Assembly (NCBI GenBank): GCA_965153455.1
Contig: OZ234504.1
Coordinates: 4,712,001 to 4,776,000, forward strand
Reading direction: 5' to 3'
From: Sphagnum compactum
Taxonomy: Eukaryota; Bryophyta; Sphagnopsida; Sphagnales
Length of the DNA: 64,000 nucleotides
The first letter of the stretch is position 1. Every line of letters begins with the position of its first letter. Positions 48,710 to 59,339 of the stretch are shown piece after piece. The position numbers and the translations under genes were made by a program. The notes under the pieces are model-generated. The model was not told the DNA's origin. It saw only the letters and a list, made by a program, of their open reading frames with translations, and searched no databases.

Positions 48710-50225
48710 CTAGGTGAGATGATTTGTCCTAATTTGGTTGTAAAAACATTCACATTCATCTTCTAACATTTTGTTTTCTCTGCCACCTCTTCAAATGTGC
48801 ACCCAGCCTAACTGACTTTGTTACCAATCCAAAAAATCACAAAATTAAATATAAAAATACTTTCTCCAAAAATGATTATGGCACCCATAATATGCAAAAA
48901 TTTATATAATCTCTTTCAAAATGTGACAATGTGATTGAAAACATTCAAATACAAATGTTGCGACCAGTCTTTTTATTTTTTGGTTTGAAATTCTGCACAA
49001 ATTTGAAAAATAAATATGAAAAAGAATATTTGATCACTTTTTTTTTGAGAAAAAAGTCATTGGATTTGCAAAAAATTATAAATCATGTTGCAACATTTCC
49101 CTATTGGTTTTGGTTTGGTAACAAATTTGTAAATGTTTACAAAGGTTCCTAGAACATGTCATCATTTAATGTGAGATCCCTTTTGGGTTCCCCATAACTA
49201 ATGTGATGTACAAAAATGAAAAAAAATCATGATTTTTTTTAAAAACAACAACATGATGTACATTAAAATAGATTTTAAAAAATTTCCCCTAGTTATGACC
49301 AATTTATCATGAATATCAATTGTTGATATTAAATTAATAGCAAGGCCATTGGGTATAACACACCTTGTTGATATTAGGATGTTGTTAGTTGCAAGCCTTA
49401 AACACCAAGTGTGACCATACCTAAATGATAGTAAGGAAAGGAAATTCATTGCCCAACCAAGGTTGGCCTAGCTATGGGTTTACCAAAATAAAGTATCATT
49501 AACATGGCCTAATGGTAAATTAGACATAAAACCACTTGTAAGGCAAAAAGGAATCAGGCAATGTTTTGAGCTATTGGATTCACTTTCATCAGCCCAATCT
49601 TTAGAAATCCACCCTCTCTATGGTATAGTGTGATTCATATTAATTAGTTCATGGGTGTGTTCATAATTTTTTCTTGTTTTTTTTTAAAGAGCCATATTCG
49701 TTAGTCCATCAGCAATTTTTTCAAATCATTGAGCACTCCCCCAATGGAAGCACCTCTTTGGACCCCAAGTTGCAAAATACAAACAAATGTATTCCTCCAT
49801 AGCCTACCTTTTTAGTTCATATGCATGAGAGTTGAACCATAGTTCATAAATTAAGGTGCTAATGGGAATGCATTAGGGAACGACTTGAGAACTAGGGAAC
49901 CTAATGGGAACACATTGGGAACAAGGAAGAAAAACAAAAAATACCTGCAACCCCCCACCCCTGCCCCTGGAAAAAACAGGGCCCATCATGAGTGCATGTT
50001 GAGCCTACTCATTGGTCACATGAAATTTCTATTTTTGAAATTGTTGGTCATCACATTTGGCCTAGGCTAATGGTAGGGCCAAAATTTTCTCCTCTCCTAC
50101 TATTGATTCTATTAATTAAATGGGGTTGCCCCCAACATTATTTTAGTGACAAATCGGAAATGCATCACTTGCTTCAAGGTGGCCTGGCACAAGTTTCCAT
50201 GCACAAGCAGCGCAGGCCTTAGAAC
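48710..50225. other. Gene-less stretch
   Basis: No gene. An A-box-like ATGGCCTAATGGTAAATTAG at 49,504 has no convincing B box. Positions 49,815-49,930 belong to the repeat related to 29,680-29,930. Confidence 0.45.
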
Positions 50226-50825
50226 AAACTGACACGAAAACATGTCATGTTTCAGTGGTAACTTAGCACGAATTTTGGCTAGTCGAAAACCATGTGCCTT
50301 GAAACATGAACCTCAAAACCTACCACCCATTGAAACATGTCAAGTTTCAACAAGTGGCCCAACACGCATTTTAATGCCTGAATAGCCCAAGCCCTAGAAA
50401 CATATCCCCATCAAAATGTGTAAAGTTTTGGGAGCTATGTTTCATCCCTATGCACCCATCTTCCATGTTCCCCCGTGCGATCCCCATCCATGCCCCATTA
50501 CCCATCCATGACGCTTTAGACCTTTTTCAACTTTTCGACACTTCGTCTAACTTTTGTTTGACTACTTTGTCAGGACAATTAATGAAAGTAATGGAATAGG
50601 TTTTTAAGTTTAAGTAGGAACTTATTACAAGTGAAATGCATCGCATGTCAATTGTCATAAGGAACAAACATGCACACCTAGGTTTTGGCTCAATTAAGGT
50701 TTAGTTTCTTTGTATCATTTATTGGTTTTCTTATAACTGTCAAATTTTTTTCTTTTTCCAACTCAAGCATAAGGCAATCCAGGCATAGTGCTCCCTTCTT
50801 CTGGTCTTCCATTGTTCTTAACATA

Positions 50826-51137
50826 GAAGTTGAGTTAATCCTAATAGAAGAGAAGGAACATGGAAAGCAAAACAATGGACATGATAATAGAAAATGTGAA
50901 AATAGACAAAACAATTTTCATGGAGACCTACATTCGTGAAGTCATTGCCAAAAGGACCGGGAATTTATTTGTGTTTATTGTCACTGTAAGAAAAACTTGA
51001 AGATGAAGATCAATGAACACCGCAAGAAATGGTGTGACAAAGTTATGGATTTTGAAGGGAATCCTTTCAAATTGAAGTTGTACCCACCATTAAGAAATGT
51101 AACGGAGGGTGTGCATCTTGCGAAGGGTGAAAACATT
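50826..51137 (+). pseudogene. Unidentified ORF with C2HC zinc-finger-like motif
   Basis: A plus-strand frame with a single TGA (50,937-50,939) joins an acidic/basic N-terminus (ILIEEKEHGKQNNGHDNRKC) to a motif FICVYCHCKKNLKMKINEHR followed by KKWC. This gives C-x2-C-x12-H-x4-C, the spacing of a classical-type zinc finger with a final Cys. Next comes FEGNPFKLKLYPPLRNV and a stop at 51,138. Zinc-finger spacing is seen; DNA binding is inference. It could be the BED-like front of a decayed transposase. It sits inside the ATGTTTC-rich block. Confidence 0.45.
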
Positions 51138-51240
51138 CTATAATATAGGGCAAAAGTGAATGCATTATCGAAGCCAAGGAAAAGTCACCCTTCGACTACA
51201 TTAGCTTTATAGGTAGTATAGATGTTTGAACACAAGCACA

Positions 51241-51567
51241 AGAACTCTACCCTTGGAAATTTACAACGAAGTTGGAGAGGAATTTGTTGTTGTTTGTAAG
51301 AAATGCCTCACAAAACATGGAGGCCAAGCAGTCAAACGAGTTTCGAAGCCAAAGTGGATTCTCAAGCACCTCATTTCACCGAAACCTATCACTCAGGAGA
51401 AATTGCAAGACAGTGGTATTGGATCACACCTTTTCCATTTGAATATGCAACATTATAATGTTTTTTTAAGTTTTGACAAGATTCAATTAAGAATTGTAAA
51501 GCACTTGCAAAGTATTAGTCTAATTTTTAATGTTCAATTGAAAAGTAGCTTGGATCAATTCATGTGA
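51241..51567 (+). pseudogene. Unidentified ORF fragment with CxxC
   Basis: Plus-strand frame beginning LEIYNEVGEEFVVVCKKC and then LTKHGGQAVKR, a CxxC followed by His that looks like half of a metal-binding site, then a Lys/Pro-rich segment. The last 40 codons are AT-driven and unconvincing. Probably the continuation of the decayed gene at 50,826-51,137 after a frame change. Family unknown. Confidence 0.35.
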
Positions 51568-51959
51568 AACATGTTTCAATATAATGAGTTTTCTTTTCGT
51601 CCCCAAAATTCCAAAAGTTTCAAACTTTTCCAACAAAATAATCATTGTTCTAAATCAAATTCCATGTTTCAACATTCTATTAGTTCCAAATAAACATGTT
51701 ATGATACCAGTAGGTAAATTTATGTTTCGGTGGCAAATTATAGAATTATTAACAACTATCATGTTTGGAAACACATCTACGAAAATTTCATCACTTATTC
51801 ATAGACATGATCATGTTCAACTTTCATAGTTGGTAAACCTAAAGTAAAAGTTGACAATTTTTAATAGCCATGTTTCGGTGGTGTTCATCACCATGTTTTA
51901 GTAGGTTTTAATTGGCGTGTTTTTGTGGTATAATATGTTTCATCTCCAAATGCATTTAC

Positions 51960-52505
51960 CTTCCAAGGTCTCTACATTCATATCATAATTTGAAGAGTGA
52001 AAAGTTGAAACATACAAATGTTTCAAATAGAGCTTCGCCATCAAGAAATATGGGTACCAATACAAAGGAGTTACATACCCCAACATCAACTCCCAAAAAA
52101 ACAAAAGGAGACGGTGGGGACAAGAAGAAGAAATTAGAGCTTGACATGGTGTTTTATGAAAACGAGGCCTGGCGAAAGGCCGATATTGTGTTTTGGGAAC
52201 TTTCAAAACAAAAACCAATGTTTATTAGGAAAATTGTAAAAATACCAAGCATTTGGCATTTACTACATGACAATCTTTTTTATTGGGATTGGAAAATGCA
52301 AAATAAAGAAGAATTTACAAAGAGTTTGGGTACCTTTGTTCATGATCCAAACTTCAACATTATTTTCTACTGTGCATTCGAAAAGTTCATGCGAGGAAAC
52401 AAAGTGGTACTCAATTACTCTTACCATATTGATCCATTTCGTACATTCACATTTACATCTATTTTTAACATATGCATTCGTAGCCACTTCAATCATTTAG
52501 TTTAG
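51960..52505 (+). pseudogene. Unidentified ORF fragment, basic then hydrophobic/aromatic
   Basis: A plus-strand frame that stays open to 52,505. Its first third is basic and Thr/Pro/Lys-rich (TPTSTPKKTKGDGGDKKKKL), like a disordered nuclear segment. The middle, FYENEAWRKADIVFWELSKQ and WHLLHDNLFYWDWKMQNKEE, is rich in Trp and Phe and looks folded. Known families do not come to mind. It may be one exon or part of the same decayed gene as the zinc-finger ORF upstream; traces of coding-like sequence continue to about 53,020. Confidence 0.4.
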
Positions 52506-53037
52506 CCTTCATTCCATATCTATGTTTCAGATACATATGTGTGTTTGAAATTTTCCATCATTGGTGTTTTACATCACTTAAGGTTATTGCCTTATAATCT
52601 TTATTCCCAGCTTAGTTCACAATTGAAGGTGTTCCAACAATGTTATCCTGGAAGTATCGTCCAACTTCGCAACCACTAGCTAGGGCATCTAGGTATGTGA
52701 AAGAAATGAGGCAAAGACTTCGAACAAGGAACATATTGAAAAACTTGATGTTCACATCACATAAACATTTAAAATAAAACGTAACCCAAAGGATGTGAAA
52801 GTAGATGTGGACATGGTAAATGTAAATATCTTGAAACACGTCTCACCAGTGAATCATCATGTTTCGAAAATCACACCTCAAGTTTCAATGATCCTTAACA
52901 ATGTTTTATTGATGAAAAACCTTCATCTTTTTTATGTGAAGAAATTGCAACTTTCGAAGGTCAACGTTTCGAAAGTTCACACTCTGCCAAATCATGATTT
53001 TCATGACTTGGACACTATGTGATTATGTCCTAAATCT

Positions 53038-53100
53038 AGTCATGTAATCATATTTGACATGTTGACTTACATGGTTAATCACGATTATGATTACATGACT
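53038..53100. repeat. Perfect 15-bp inverted repeat
   Basis: AGTCATGTAATCATA at 53,038-53,052 and its exact reverse complement at 53,086-53,100, separated by 33 bp. Could be a tiny MITE relic or a hairpin. Confidence 0.9.
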
Positions 53101-53724
53101 AACCCAAAAATATGAATATGTGATAAGGTGACCCCTCGCCCCACCCCTATTGAACCGATTTAACTTCAACTAATTTGGTTGGACATTGATAATTACATGA
53201 GGGTTTTAAATATACATATTCTTTTTAGGGTAGCAATTTAATTAGATTGAACAATTTATACCAATTCGAATGGGAGGTTCCCATAAATATTCTATATTTT
53301 ACTAGTTATTTGAAAATAAATGAACTCATGATCAACTCATGCCACAATATAATACCATACATACTAATTACACAAATATATTTTTAATTAATGCAACAAT
53401 ATTGCACACTAGAGGAATACATGGAATTGGCTCTTAGATTTGAGGGCAAAGGCCTTTGCCTCTTTTCATATATTAATTATAGTACAATATTTGTATTATT
53501 TTAAAAATTTGAAGACAAAACAAAATCAATGTATAAAGTGCAAAGCAAAAGCCTCTACATTAGTCTATAAATTTGAGGCATAGGCCTTATTTATTTAATG
53601 TTGTTCATAAATTTGACGGCCAAAAATAAAAGTTGTATATGTTATTTCAATCTATTTTTAAAAAACGTGATGAACATGTACTATGTGAAGCTAACAACAA
53701 CAATTGATGTGTAAACTGTGAAGG

Positions 53725-53795
53725 TGTAAGTGGACAAGGGATCAAACCCTACATCTTCAAAGTAAGTGTTGATGTGCTAGTCAATAGGTAGGAGC
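53725..53795 (-). repeat. Possible tRNA-derived SINE head
   Basis: The minus strand has a strong B-box-like GGGTTTGATCCC, preceded by an A-box-like GACTAGCACATCAACAC about 35 nt upstream. Weaker than the candidates at 8,970 and 26,118. Confidence 0.3.
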
Positions 53796-53799
53796 CTGG

Positions 53800-54529
53800 A
53801 CTTCAGGGATTTTTGTCTGCCAAATTACTTGAACTATTAAAGAGCATAATCCTTACGAATATAAACATCAATTTTGGTTATAAACCAAAGATGAAATATT
53901 AATGATGAAAGATTAATCTTTAATCATCCTCGAATGTAATTTTGGCGATACACAAAAACAAAGTGGAGGAATTTGGAAAATTTTATTATTACTTATGGCT
54001 ATTTAAAACTGCCATAAACCCTCCACATTCACTTTTTTATTTCAATTCATGTTTTGGCAAAACCCCACACTTGTGAAAAAAGGTCTGAAACCAGAACTTC
54101 CAATCTAGGTTAAGGGTTTAGACCGTTGAAAAGAAAGAGGAGATGTTCACAAAACTCTAATGGGTACAATGAAAGGTGATCTTGAGAAGCATTGTTGTTG
54201 AATTGCAAAAAGTTTCAAAATTGCAAAATCTTGGAAGTGTAAGCAACAAGGGTTTTTGGGAAAACGAAATGCAAGCAATGGGTGGCTTGTTGCGACAAGT
54301 TTTTGAGTTCGTTGAGGATTTAATTTGACATCCTACAATTTTTTGACTTATGAAAGGGCACAAGTAAGCTTGCATTTGTTGCTTCCATTGTTGTTTTGAA
54401 CACTTGTTTACACTCTACTACTATTTTTTGATAAATGCAAATGTTTTTTGCATTTGAAAAAGCTCAAAACAACATTTGTTGTTTTGCCCACTCCTTTGTT
54501 GGTTTACTGGTTTTCCCACTTCAACCCAT
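53800..54529. other. Gene-less stretch downstream of the AAA+ pseudogene
   Basis: No supported gene. A minus-strand frame at 54,157-54,375 is Cys/Ser-rich but shows no motif. Confidence 0.4.
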
Positions 54530-55440
54530 CCCAATAACACCCACAACTCGTCATTAGTAAAGTCACTGAATTTGAATGCATTTTCTATGAAAACTAGCAA
54601 GCTAAACCTAGGTTAGAATTGTTGATCATTTTCAACTCTTACATTTCATACCTAAAAAAGCACACACTGATCATCTCCTGGAATGTTTTGTATTTCTCCA
54701 ACAATTGTATCAATGACAGCAGTCTTGTATGGATTTGAAAACCCACCACCTTCATGCTTAGAACCTACACCATGATAGAGACCATATGCCTCATCAATAA
54801 TTAGGATTTTCCCAATTGTTGCTTGTAAGATCCCCCTTCTTTACCCTTCTAACTGACCAAGTACTATTCCAACAAAGTCACTTAGTTTCCTTTCAACAAC
54901 TTCCCTATCACTCAACTACCCAATGTCCTTCAAAATTGACCATACAACCTTGAATTTGCAACCATAGTTTCACTTGGTGACTAAAAAACACAGCCTAGAA
55001 AACCCACTATCATTCCAACAAGAGCCCATACATTAGTTTCCAATTGAATCCTCTAAATCAATAGGTGAAACTCCACAAAAGTCTCCATGTGTATCAATAT
55101 TGGGGGACTTCATAGCATGCTAAAAGTCCCCTAGTAACTCTTTGTGGTTTGTCTTCCTCCATCCAAATTGCCTGGATAACCTACATTCAAGACTAAGTCA
55201 TAAGAAATAATCTAAATTCTCCCATTTTATGTAGGAATTTTTTGATGTGCATGATTTGGAACTTGTGTTCAATGGCACTTCATGTTTTACAACCCACCCT
55301 TTTTTCGATGTCATTAATGCACTGAGTGAATTGTGTTGCAATCTCAGGAGTTCTGGAGGTGCATACAGTGGGTGATAAATCTTCACAATCACAGGATTAT
55401 ACCTCCTTCCAACTAATCTTTGCACCAAGATCTCATTAGG
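54530..55440 (-). pseudogene. AAA+ ATPase pseudogene, CbxX/CfqX-like
   Basis: Minus-strand remains of an AAA+ ATPase. The N-terminal part (55,440-55,200) reads VQRLVGRRYNPVIVKIYHPL and KKGWVVKHEVPLNT. A stop-rich linker follows with AIWMEEDKPQRVTRGLL in another frame. The Walker A region near 54,970-55,005 is destroyed. SDREVVERKLSDFVG leads to an intact Walker B, ILIIDEAYGLY (54,781-54,807), then AVIDTIVGEIQNIPGDDQCV and IENAFKFSDFTNDELW, the usual segments around the second region of homology. The DEAY Walker B and this order fit the CbxX/CfqX branch, whose members remodel protein complexes using ATP. Many stops and at least two frame changes make it non-functional. No introns are evident, so it may be a retrocopy or a repeat-carried copy. 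Confidence 0.7.
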
Positions 55441-55904
55441 TACCTACTACCAATACTATTGTTAGTGTGCACATTCAAGACAAAATACTAGGAGAAGAGA
55501 AAATGCACATGAACTATTAATGTCATCTAGGTCCAAAATCTTTCAATGTCATGTAGAGAATGTTGATCTTCACCACATAAATTATGAGATCTCTTTTTAT
55601 ATGTGACATCGTATGCCAAACACAAATGTAGACCTAGAGTCTCACATCTAGACGTCTAGAAGGATGCAAAATTAGGGCCTAATGCCAAGAACATCAAATG
55701 CCTCTGCTTGTGACAAGATGCATGGATATCCATCCGATAGCTAGCCACTAGATTAATCTATTGCTTGAAGCAATGCATTCTTCACCATTTGGAGCATTTA
55801 CCAACAACATCCCATCACTACAAGAATTTAATTTTGGCTTCACAATGCTTGCAGTGTTGTTTAAGGTTTTGAAGAATTTATGTATTTTTGTTGTAGTAGT
55901 GTAG

Positions 55905-56593
55905 GTGTTGGAGTTCATGCAACAATAGTACCATTAGCAAAAAAAAAAAAAAAACTTGAGAAAGAACCACTTGCATTTGATGATTTCCATGTTTCAAATA
56001 AGAATATCGACTTTCCCGTAGTCCAAGAAGTGGATGTCAAAGCCAGTTAGACATTCAATGCATCTTATCCACCCATTCAGCAAGTTTCAGTGATACATGA
56101 TCTCGGTTATGTTTCGAGAGAACATTGTGGTGATTATGTTTTGGAAATTAACATGGGAATCAAACAAGATCGCACGCCATCAAAGCCATTAAAGCCATCA
56201 GAGCTTGATCAAGTTGGCATCTCGCCTCTAAAGGAAACAATACATGGGAGTATACCATGGTCAAATGCATATATTGATGAGAATGTGACCATTGACTCGA
56301 TAATGAATGTAATGACACCAACCGAAATTGTGCTTCACATTCTTCAACAAAGACCTGGAAAAGGTACCCCAAGTTTTGAAACACCTGAACAAGCTATCAA
56401 GAACATTTCAAAGGATATAGATTCCGTGACAAAGAAAGCTCGAATGCAAAAGTGTAAAGAACTGAAGGCAAAAATTAAGAGAATGAAAGTCGATGTTAAA
56501 GTTGCAAGGAAAGAATTTGTGAAGAAATGGAATATAGTCATAGAAAGTTATTTGAGTACTGACAATTTGAAGCTACAATGCAAAGGTTATTGA
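55905..56593 (+). pseudogene. Unidentified ORF with C-terminal coiled coil, one in-frame stop
   Basis: Not recognised. The plus-strand frame opens before 55,905, passes through a run of lysines encoded by 16 A's, LEKEPLAFDDFHVSNKNIDF, a single TAG (56,048-56,050), and then stays open to a stop at 56,591-56,593. Notable stretches are EHCGDYVLEINMGIKQDRTP, a Ser/Pro/Lys segment, PTEIVLHILQQRPGKGTPSF, and a strongly charged helix KKARMQKCKELKAKIKRMKV with heptad-like spacing, suggesting a coiled coil. The clean codon pattern over 180 codons in such decayed DNA implies recent selection or recent arrival. It may be an element-borne or captured gene exon; a single stop, possibly inside an intron, is the only clear lesion. 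Confidence 0.5.
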
Positions 56594-57283
56594 TTATTGA
56601 ACCATCTTCTTAATAAACATTATTAAAATCATAAATAAAAATTTATTCAAATCCAAAGGTATATTTGGTGTTGTTGGAAAGTAATCGTTGAGTTAAATTT
56701 AATGAAATTTATTTCATAATTTTCATATTTAAGGCGTGGAAGATATTAATTTTGAATGAATTTTGTTGTTGAAAATTCAAACAAATTACAACAAATTGGG
56801 TTTAGAAAGGAAAATGAGTTGAGTGTTTTCACACTTGGGGCCAACAACACATGTTACTTTATTTATCCATGAAGGAAGGTAGTTTGTTTTGTTTTGTCAT
56901 AATGATATCTCCCAAACCACGGTGTTCTAGGCTATGCTAGGGAACTTATCATCAAAAAAAATTCAATGATTAGGGGTGCAACGACTTCGTTTATAATGTT
57001 TGGAGTTACAGTGTGGAATCTATTGATTATTGGACCATTTTTTCATGGAATTTTTTGAAAAACCAAGATTGAAAACTATATTGGAATTTGGGGGTGTTCT
57101 TGGTATTGTTGGAAAACCCTCACCAAATTTGATTTAATAAAGTTGATTTCGTAATTTTGAGACTTAAAATGTGAACAATATTATTGAATTTTTGGTGGGT
57201 ACGTATTGTTGTTGGGAATTCAAACAAATTGCGAAAAGGGGTTTGGAAGGAAAATTCAATTGAATGCATTCAAACTTGGGCCA
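56591..57283. repeat. Diverged tandem duplication of the ORF 3' flank
   Basis: Copy 1 (56,591-56,851) and copy 2 (57,024-57,283) both begin TGATTATTG(A/G)ACCAT, share GGTGTTGTTGGAAA / GGTATTGTTGGAAA, AATTCAAACAAATT and end near ACTTGGG(G)CC. The first copy starts at the stop codon of the ORF, so the unit is the gene's 3' flank duplicated with a period of about 433 bp. Confidence 0.65.
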
Positions 57284-58062
57284 CTGACATAGGGTACATT
57301 AGTGTTTAATGAATTTTTATCATAATTTTAACCAAATATTAAGATATCATGTGTATAAAAATGAATAAACATTATAGTTGCATAATATTATTAATTATGT
57401 ATCATTATTTGATATGTTGTAATGATCTACATAGAAATAATAAATTACATTTGTATTGAAACCTAAACATTAATACTAACATATTTTTTAAAATTCTTAA
57501 ACTTTATTTTCAAATTAAAGTTTAATATTTATATGCACCAAAAAAACCATTCATTTATACAAATAAAATTTACATGTAATTTAATGTTATCATAATTTTT
57601 AATAAATATTAAAATATTATATGTATAAAATTAAAGTTACATATTAGTTGTTTAACCTAGTTGAAAGAGATAGTTGCAAACAAGACTATATTTCATCAAT
57701 CCTCTAGTACATTTTATCATCCAAAATAATTGAACACTAGTCAATGTCTTGATTGTGTGCTGACTAAAGAACATTAGATGCCAAGAATATTTCAAAAATG
57801 ACCCTTTAGTTGAAACATGATTCACATTGTTTACCAACATAGTTGGAAAATTAACTTGGAGACATTGTTGATGCCAGGAATATTCCACAAATGACCATGT
57901 AGTTGAAAAATACTTTCAACCATATACCAATATAGTAAATGAATCAACTTAATTGGTAATTGCCATAATTTTATTTAAAAATTAAAAAATCTAGTTGAAA
58001 CATAGTTGCAAATGTCATGTAGTTGAAAAATTTTGGTTAAGAAAGGGGGGTTTCTATTAGTG

Positions 58063-58941
58063 TATCCACGCCACCTTTGGACATCCAAAGATCAAAACTA
58101 GTTAATAATGTTGTTGCCTTAGCAAGCTTTAACAACACATGTAATTGCATGGTTTTTATGACCATTGCAAGCAACACTTCTTATACAAAAGAAGCATGAA
58201 AAAGAAAAATAACACATAAACAAAAGCGTAAGACCAACCTCCTTAACCAAATATTGTCACAAGTGGAAAGGGGCATGTACCCCTTGCAAGTATACATGAC
58301 CAGGTCTTCAAAAAATTGTTATTGTGCCTCATTAGACTTTTCGTAAAGATTTATAACACAAAAATATGATGTGATTGCACACCCAAATGGCTAAGACCAC
58401 TTCTTCCCAAGCTATTGACTATGACTTGGAGTAGTTGTAACAAGTTCCTCAACAATGGCCAACTTTCTATGAACAACCAACTTTGGATGCGCAAATTCAA
58501 CATGGGTTTTCATGGGAGTGATCCCATTAATCTTACCATATTTGATAAGGCTTTTCATAGAGTAGATCATTGGCACAAAACAAAAGCACTAGCTTGCTCT
58601 ATTTTACAAATAATGCATCGCAACATTTGCGACTTTTCAAGATCCATAGGTAAGTTATCACTTACAACAAAAAAACCCCAATAAATTAAAGTTCAATTGT
58701 GTGGTTTCCAAGCTATAGCTTGCACTTGTATAATTGCAAGTTGTTGCATTTCAACCTTAGTAGAATTTGAGGCAACATTAACATAATTTGAAATAACAAC
58801 AACAACAAGATTTGAGGTAACATCAGTAGAACTAACACCAATAGAGCCATGCATATGCATGCTATGAACATTTGATGATGGTGGTGTTCCATCAACACCA
58901 CCAATGGACTCAACCAATTGCACATCATCATCATTAGCCAA
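58063..58941 (-). pseudogene. hAT-like transposase N-terminal region, interrupted by insertion
   Basis: Minus-strand decayed coding sequence of a plant hAT-type transposase. The 58,941-58,693 part is an Asp/Ser-rich leader. Near 58,617-58,606 is CIIC (CxxC), and at 58,520-58,480 GKINGITPMKTHVEFAHPKL supplies the histidine pair, together resembling a BED zinc finger in two frames. Next come FFEDLVMYTCKGYMPLSTCD and NIWLRRLVLR (58,313-58,235), then LTSFDLWMSKGGVD (58,110-58,066), the usual start of the RNase H-like/DUF659-type core. The reading stops abruptly at 58,062, where a CACTA-type terminus begins. Frame changes and stops mark it as dead; the catalytic core and C-terminal dimerisation domain are absent. 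Confidence 0.6.
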
Positions 58942-59339
58942 TGCTCAAGGTTGTAGAACAAAGACTACAACCTAACCCTAAAAAACCAACAAAGTGGAAA
59001 AAAACAAAAAAAATTAGGCAAGGCATGGAAGTTCAAAACTCAATTGGAAAAAATTCATGAACAAATGCAGAACATAGTAGAAAATGTAAAGTAGAAAAAT
59101 CCAAAACACATGAAGTTTAGGAGAGGAGCTTGAACACTTACCTTATCAATGGTTGATGTATAAATGTTGTTGCAAACCAATTTATTAGAATTTCCATCGA
59201 GGCTATAGACGCTCCAATTAAAAAAGTTGTTTCAATGAATGCAACAACCATCAATAGTAACCACTAATAGCAACAATGTGATGAACACCAAAACTCTGAA
59301 GGAGCAAAAAGACTTCGAAGGCCACATTTAGACAACTTA

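Larger units (their letters stand above)
50230..52990. repeat. Region studded with ATGTTTC / GAAACAT motifs
   Basis: I count about fourteen ATGTTTC(A/G) words or their complements between 50,245 and 52,870, for example near 50,248, 50,298, 50,330, 50,440, 51,570, 51,663, 51,722, 51,870, 51,937, 52,010, 52,523 and 52,860, often as CATGTTTCGGTGG or GAAACATG. They occur in both orientations. This density is much higher than elsewhere by eye and resembles subterminal transposase-binding arrays, but I found no terminal repeats. Confidence 0.5.
55816..58062. mobile_element. Possible CACTA-like element inserted in a hAT relic
   Basis: The right end is good: reverse complement from 58,062 reads CACTAATAGAAACCCCCC, and the 400 bp inside carry about eight TAGTTGAAA/TAGTTGCAA words, as in the 41,759-43,907 element. 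Immediately outside (58,063 on) lies hAT transposase coding sequence, so this is an insertion site. The left end is uncertain: CACTACAAGAATTTA at 55,816 matches the right terminus at 9 of 11 positions, with flanks CAT versus TAT. If correct, the element is 2.25 kb and carries the ORF at 55,905-56,593. The true left end could lie elsewhere, since hAT sequence does not obviously resume before 55,816. Confidence 0.45.

Noticed and set aside
49504-49570. tRNA or SINE head starting ATGGCCTAATGG
   Set aside because: A-box-like only; no B box at the right distance and no cloverleaf.
55816-55901. Very small (86-bp) CACTA element between CACTACAAG and GTAGTAGTG
   Set aside because: Terminal similarity is limited to about 6 bp and the flanking trinucleotides (CAT and TAG) do not match.
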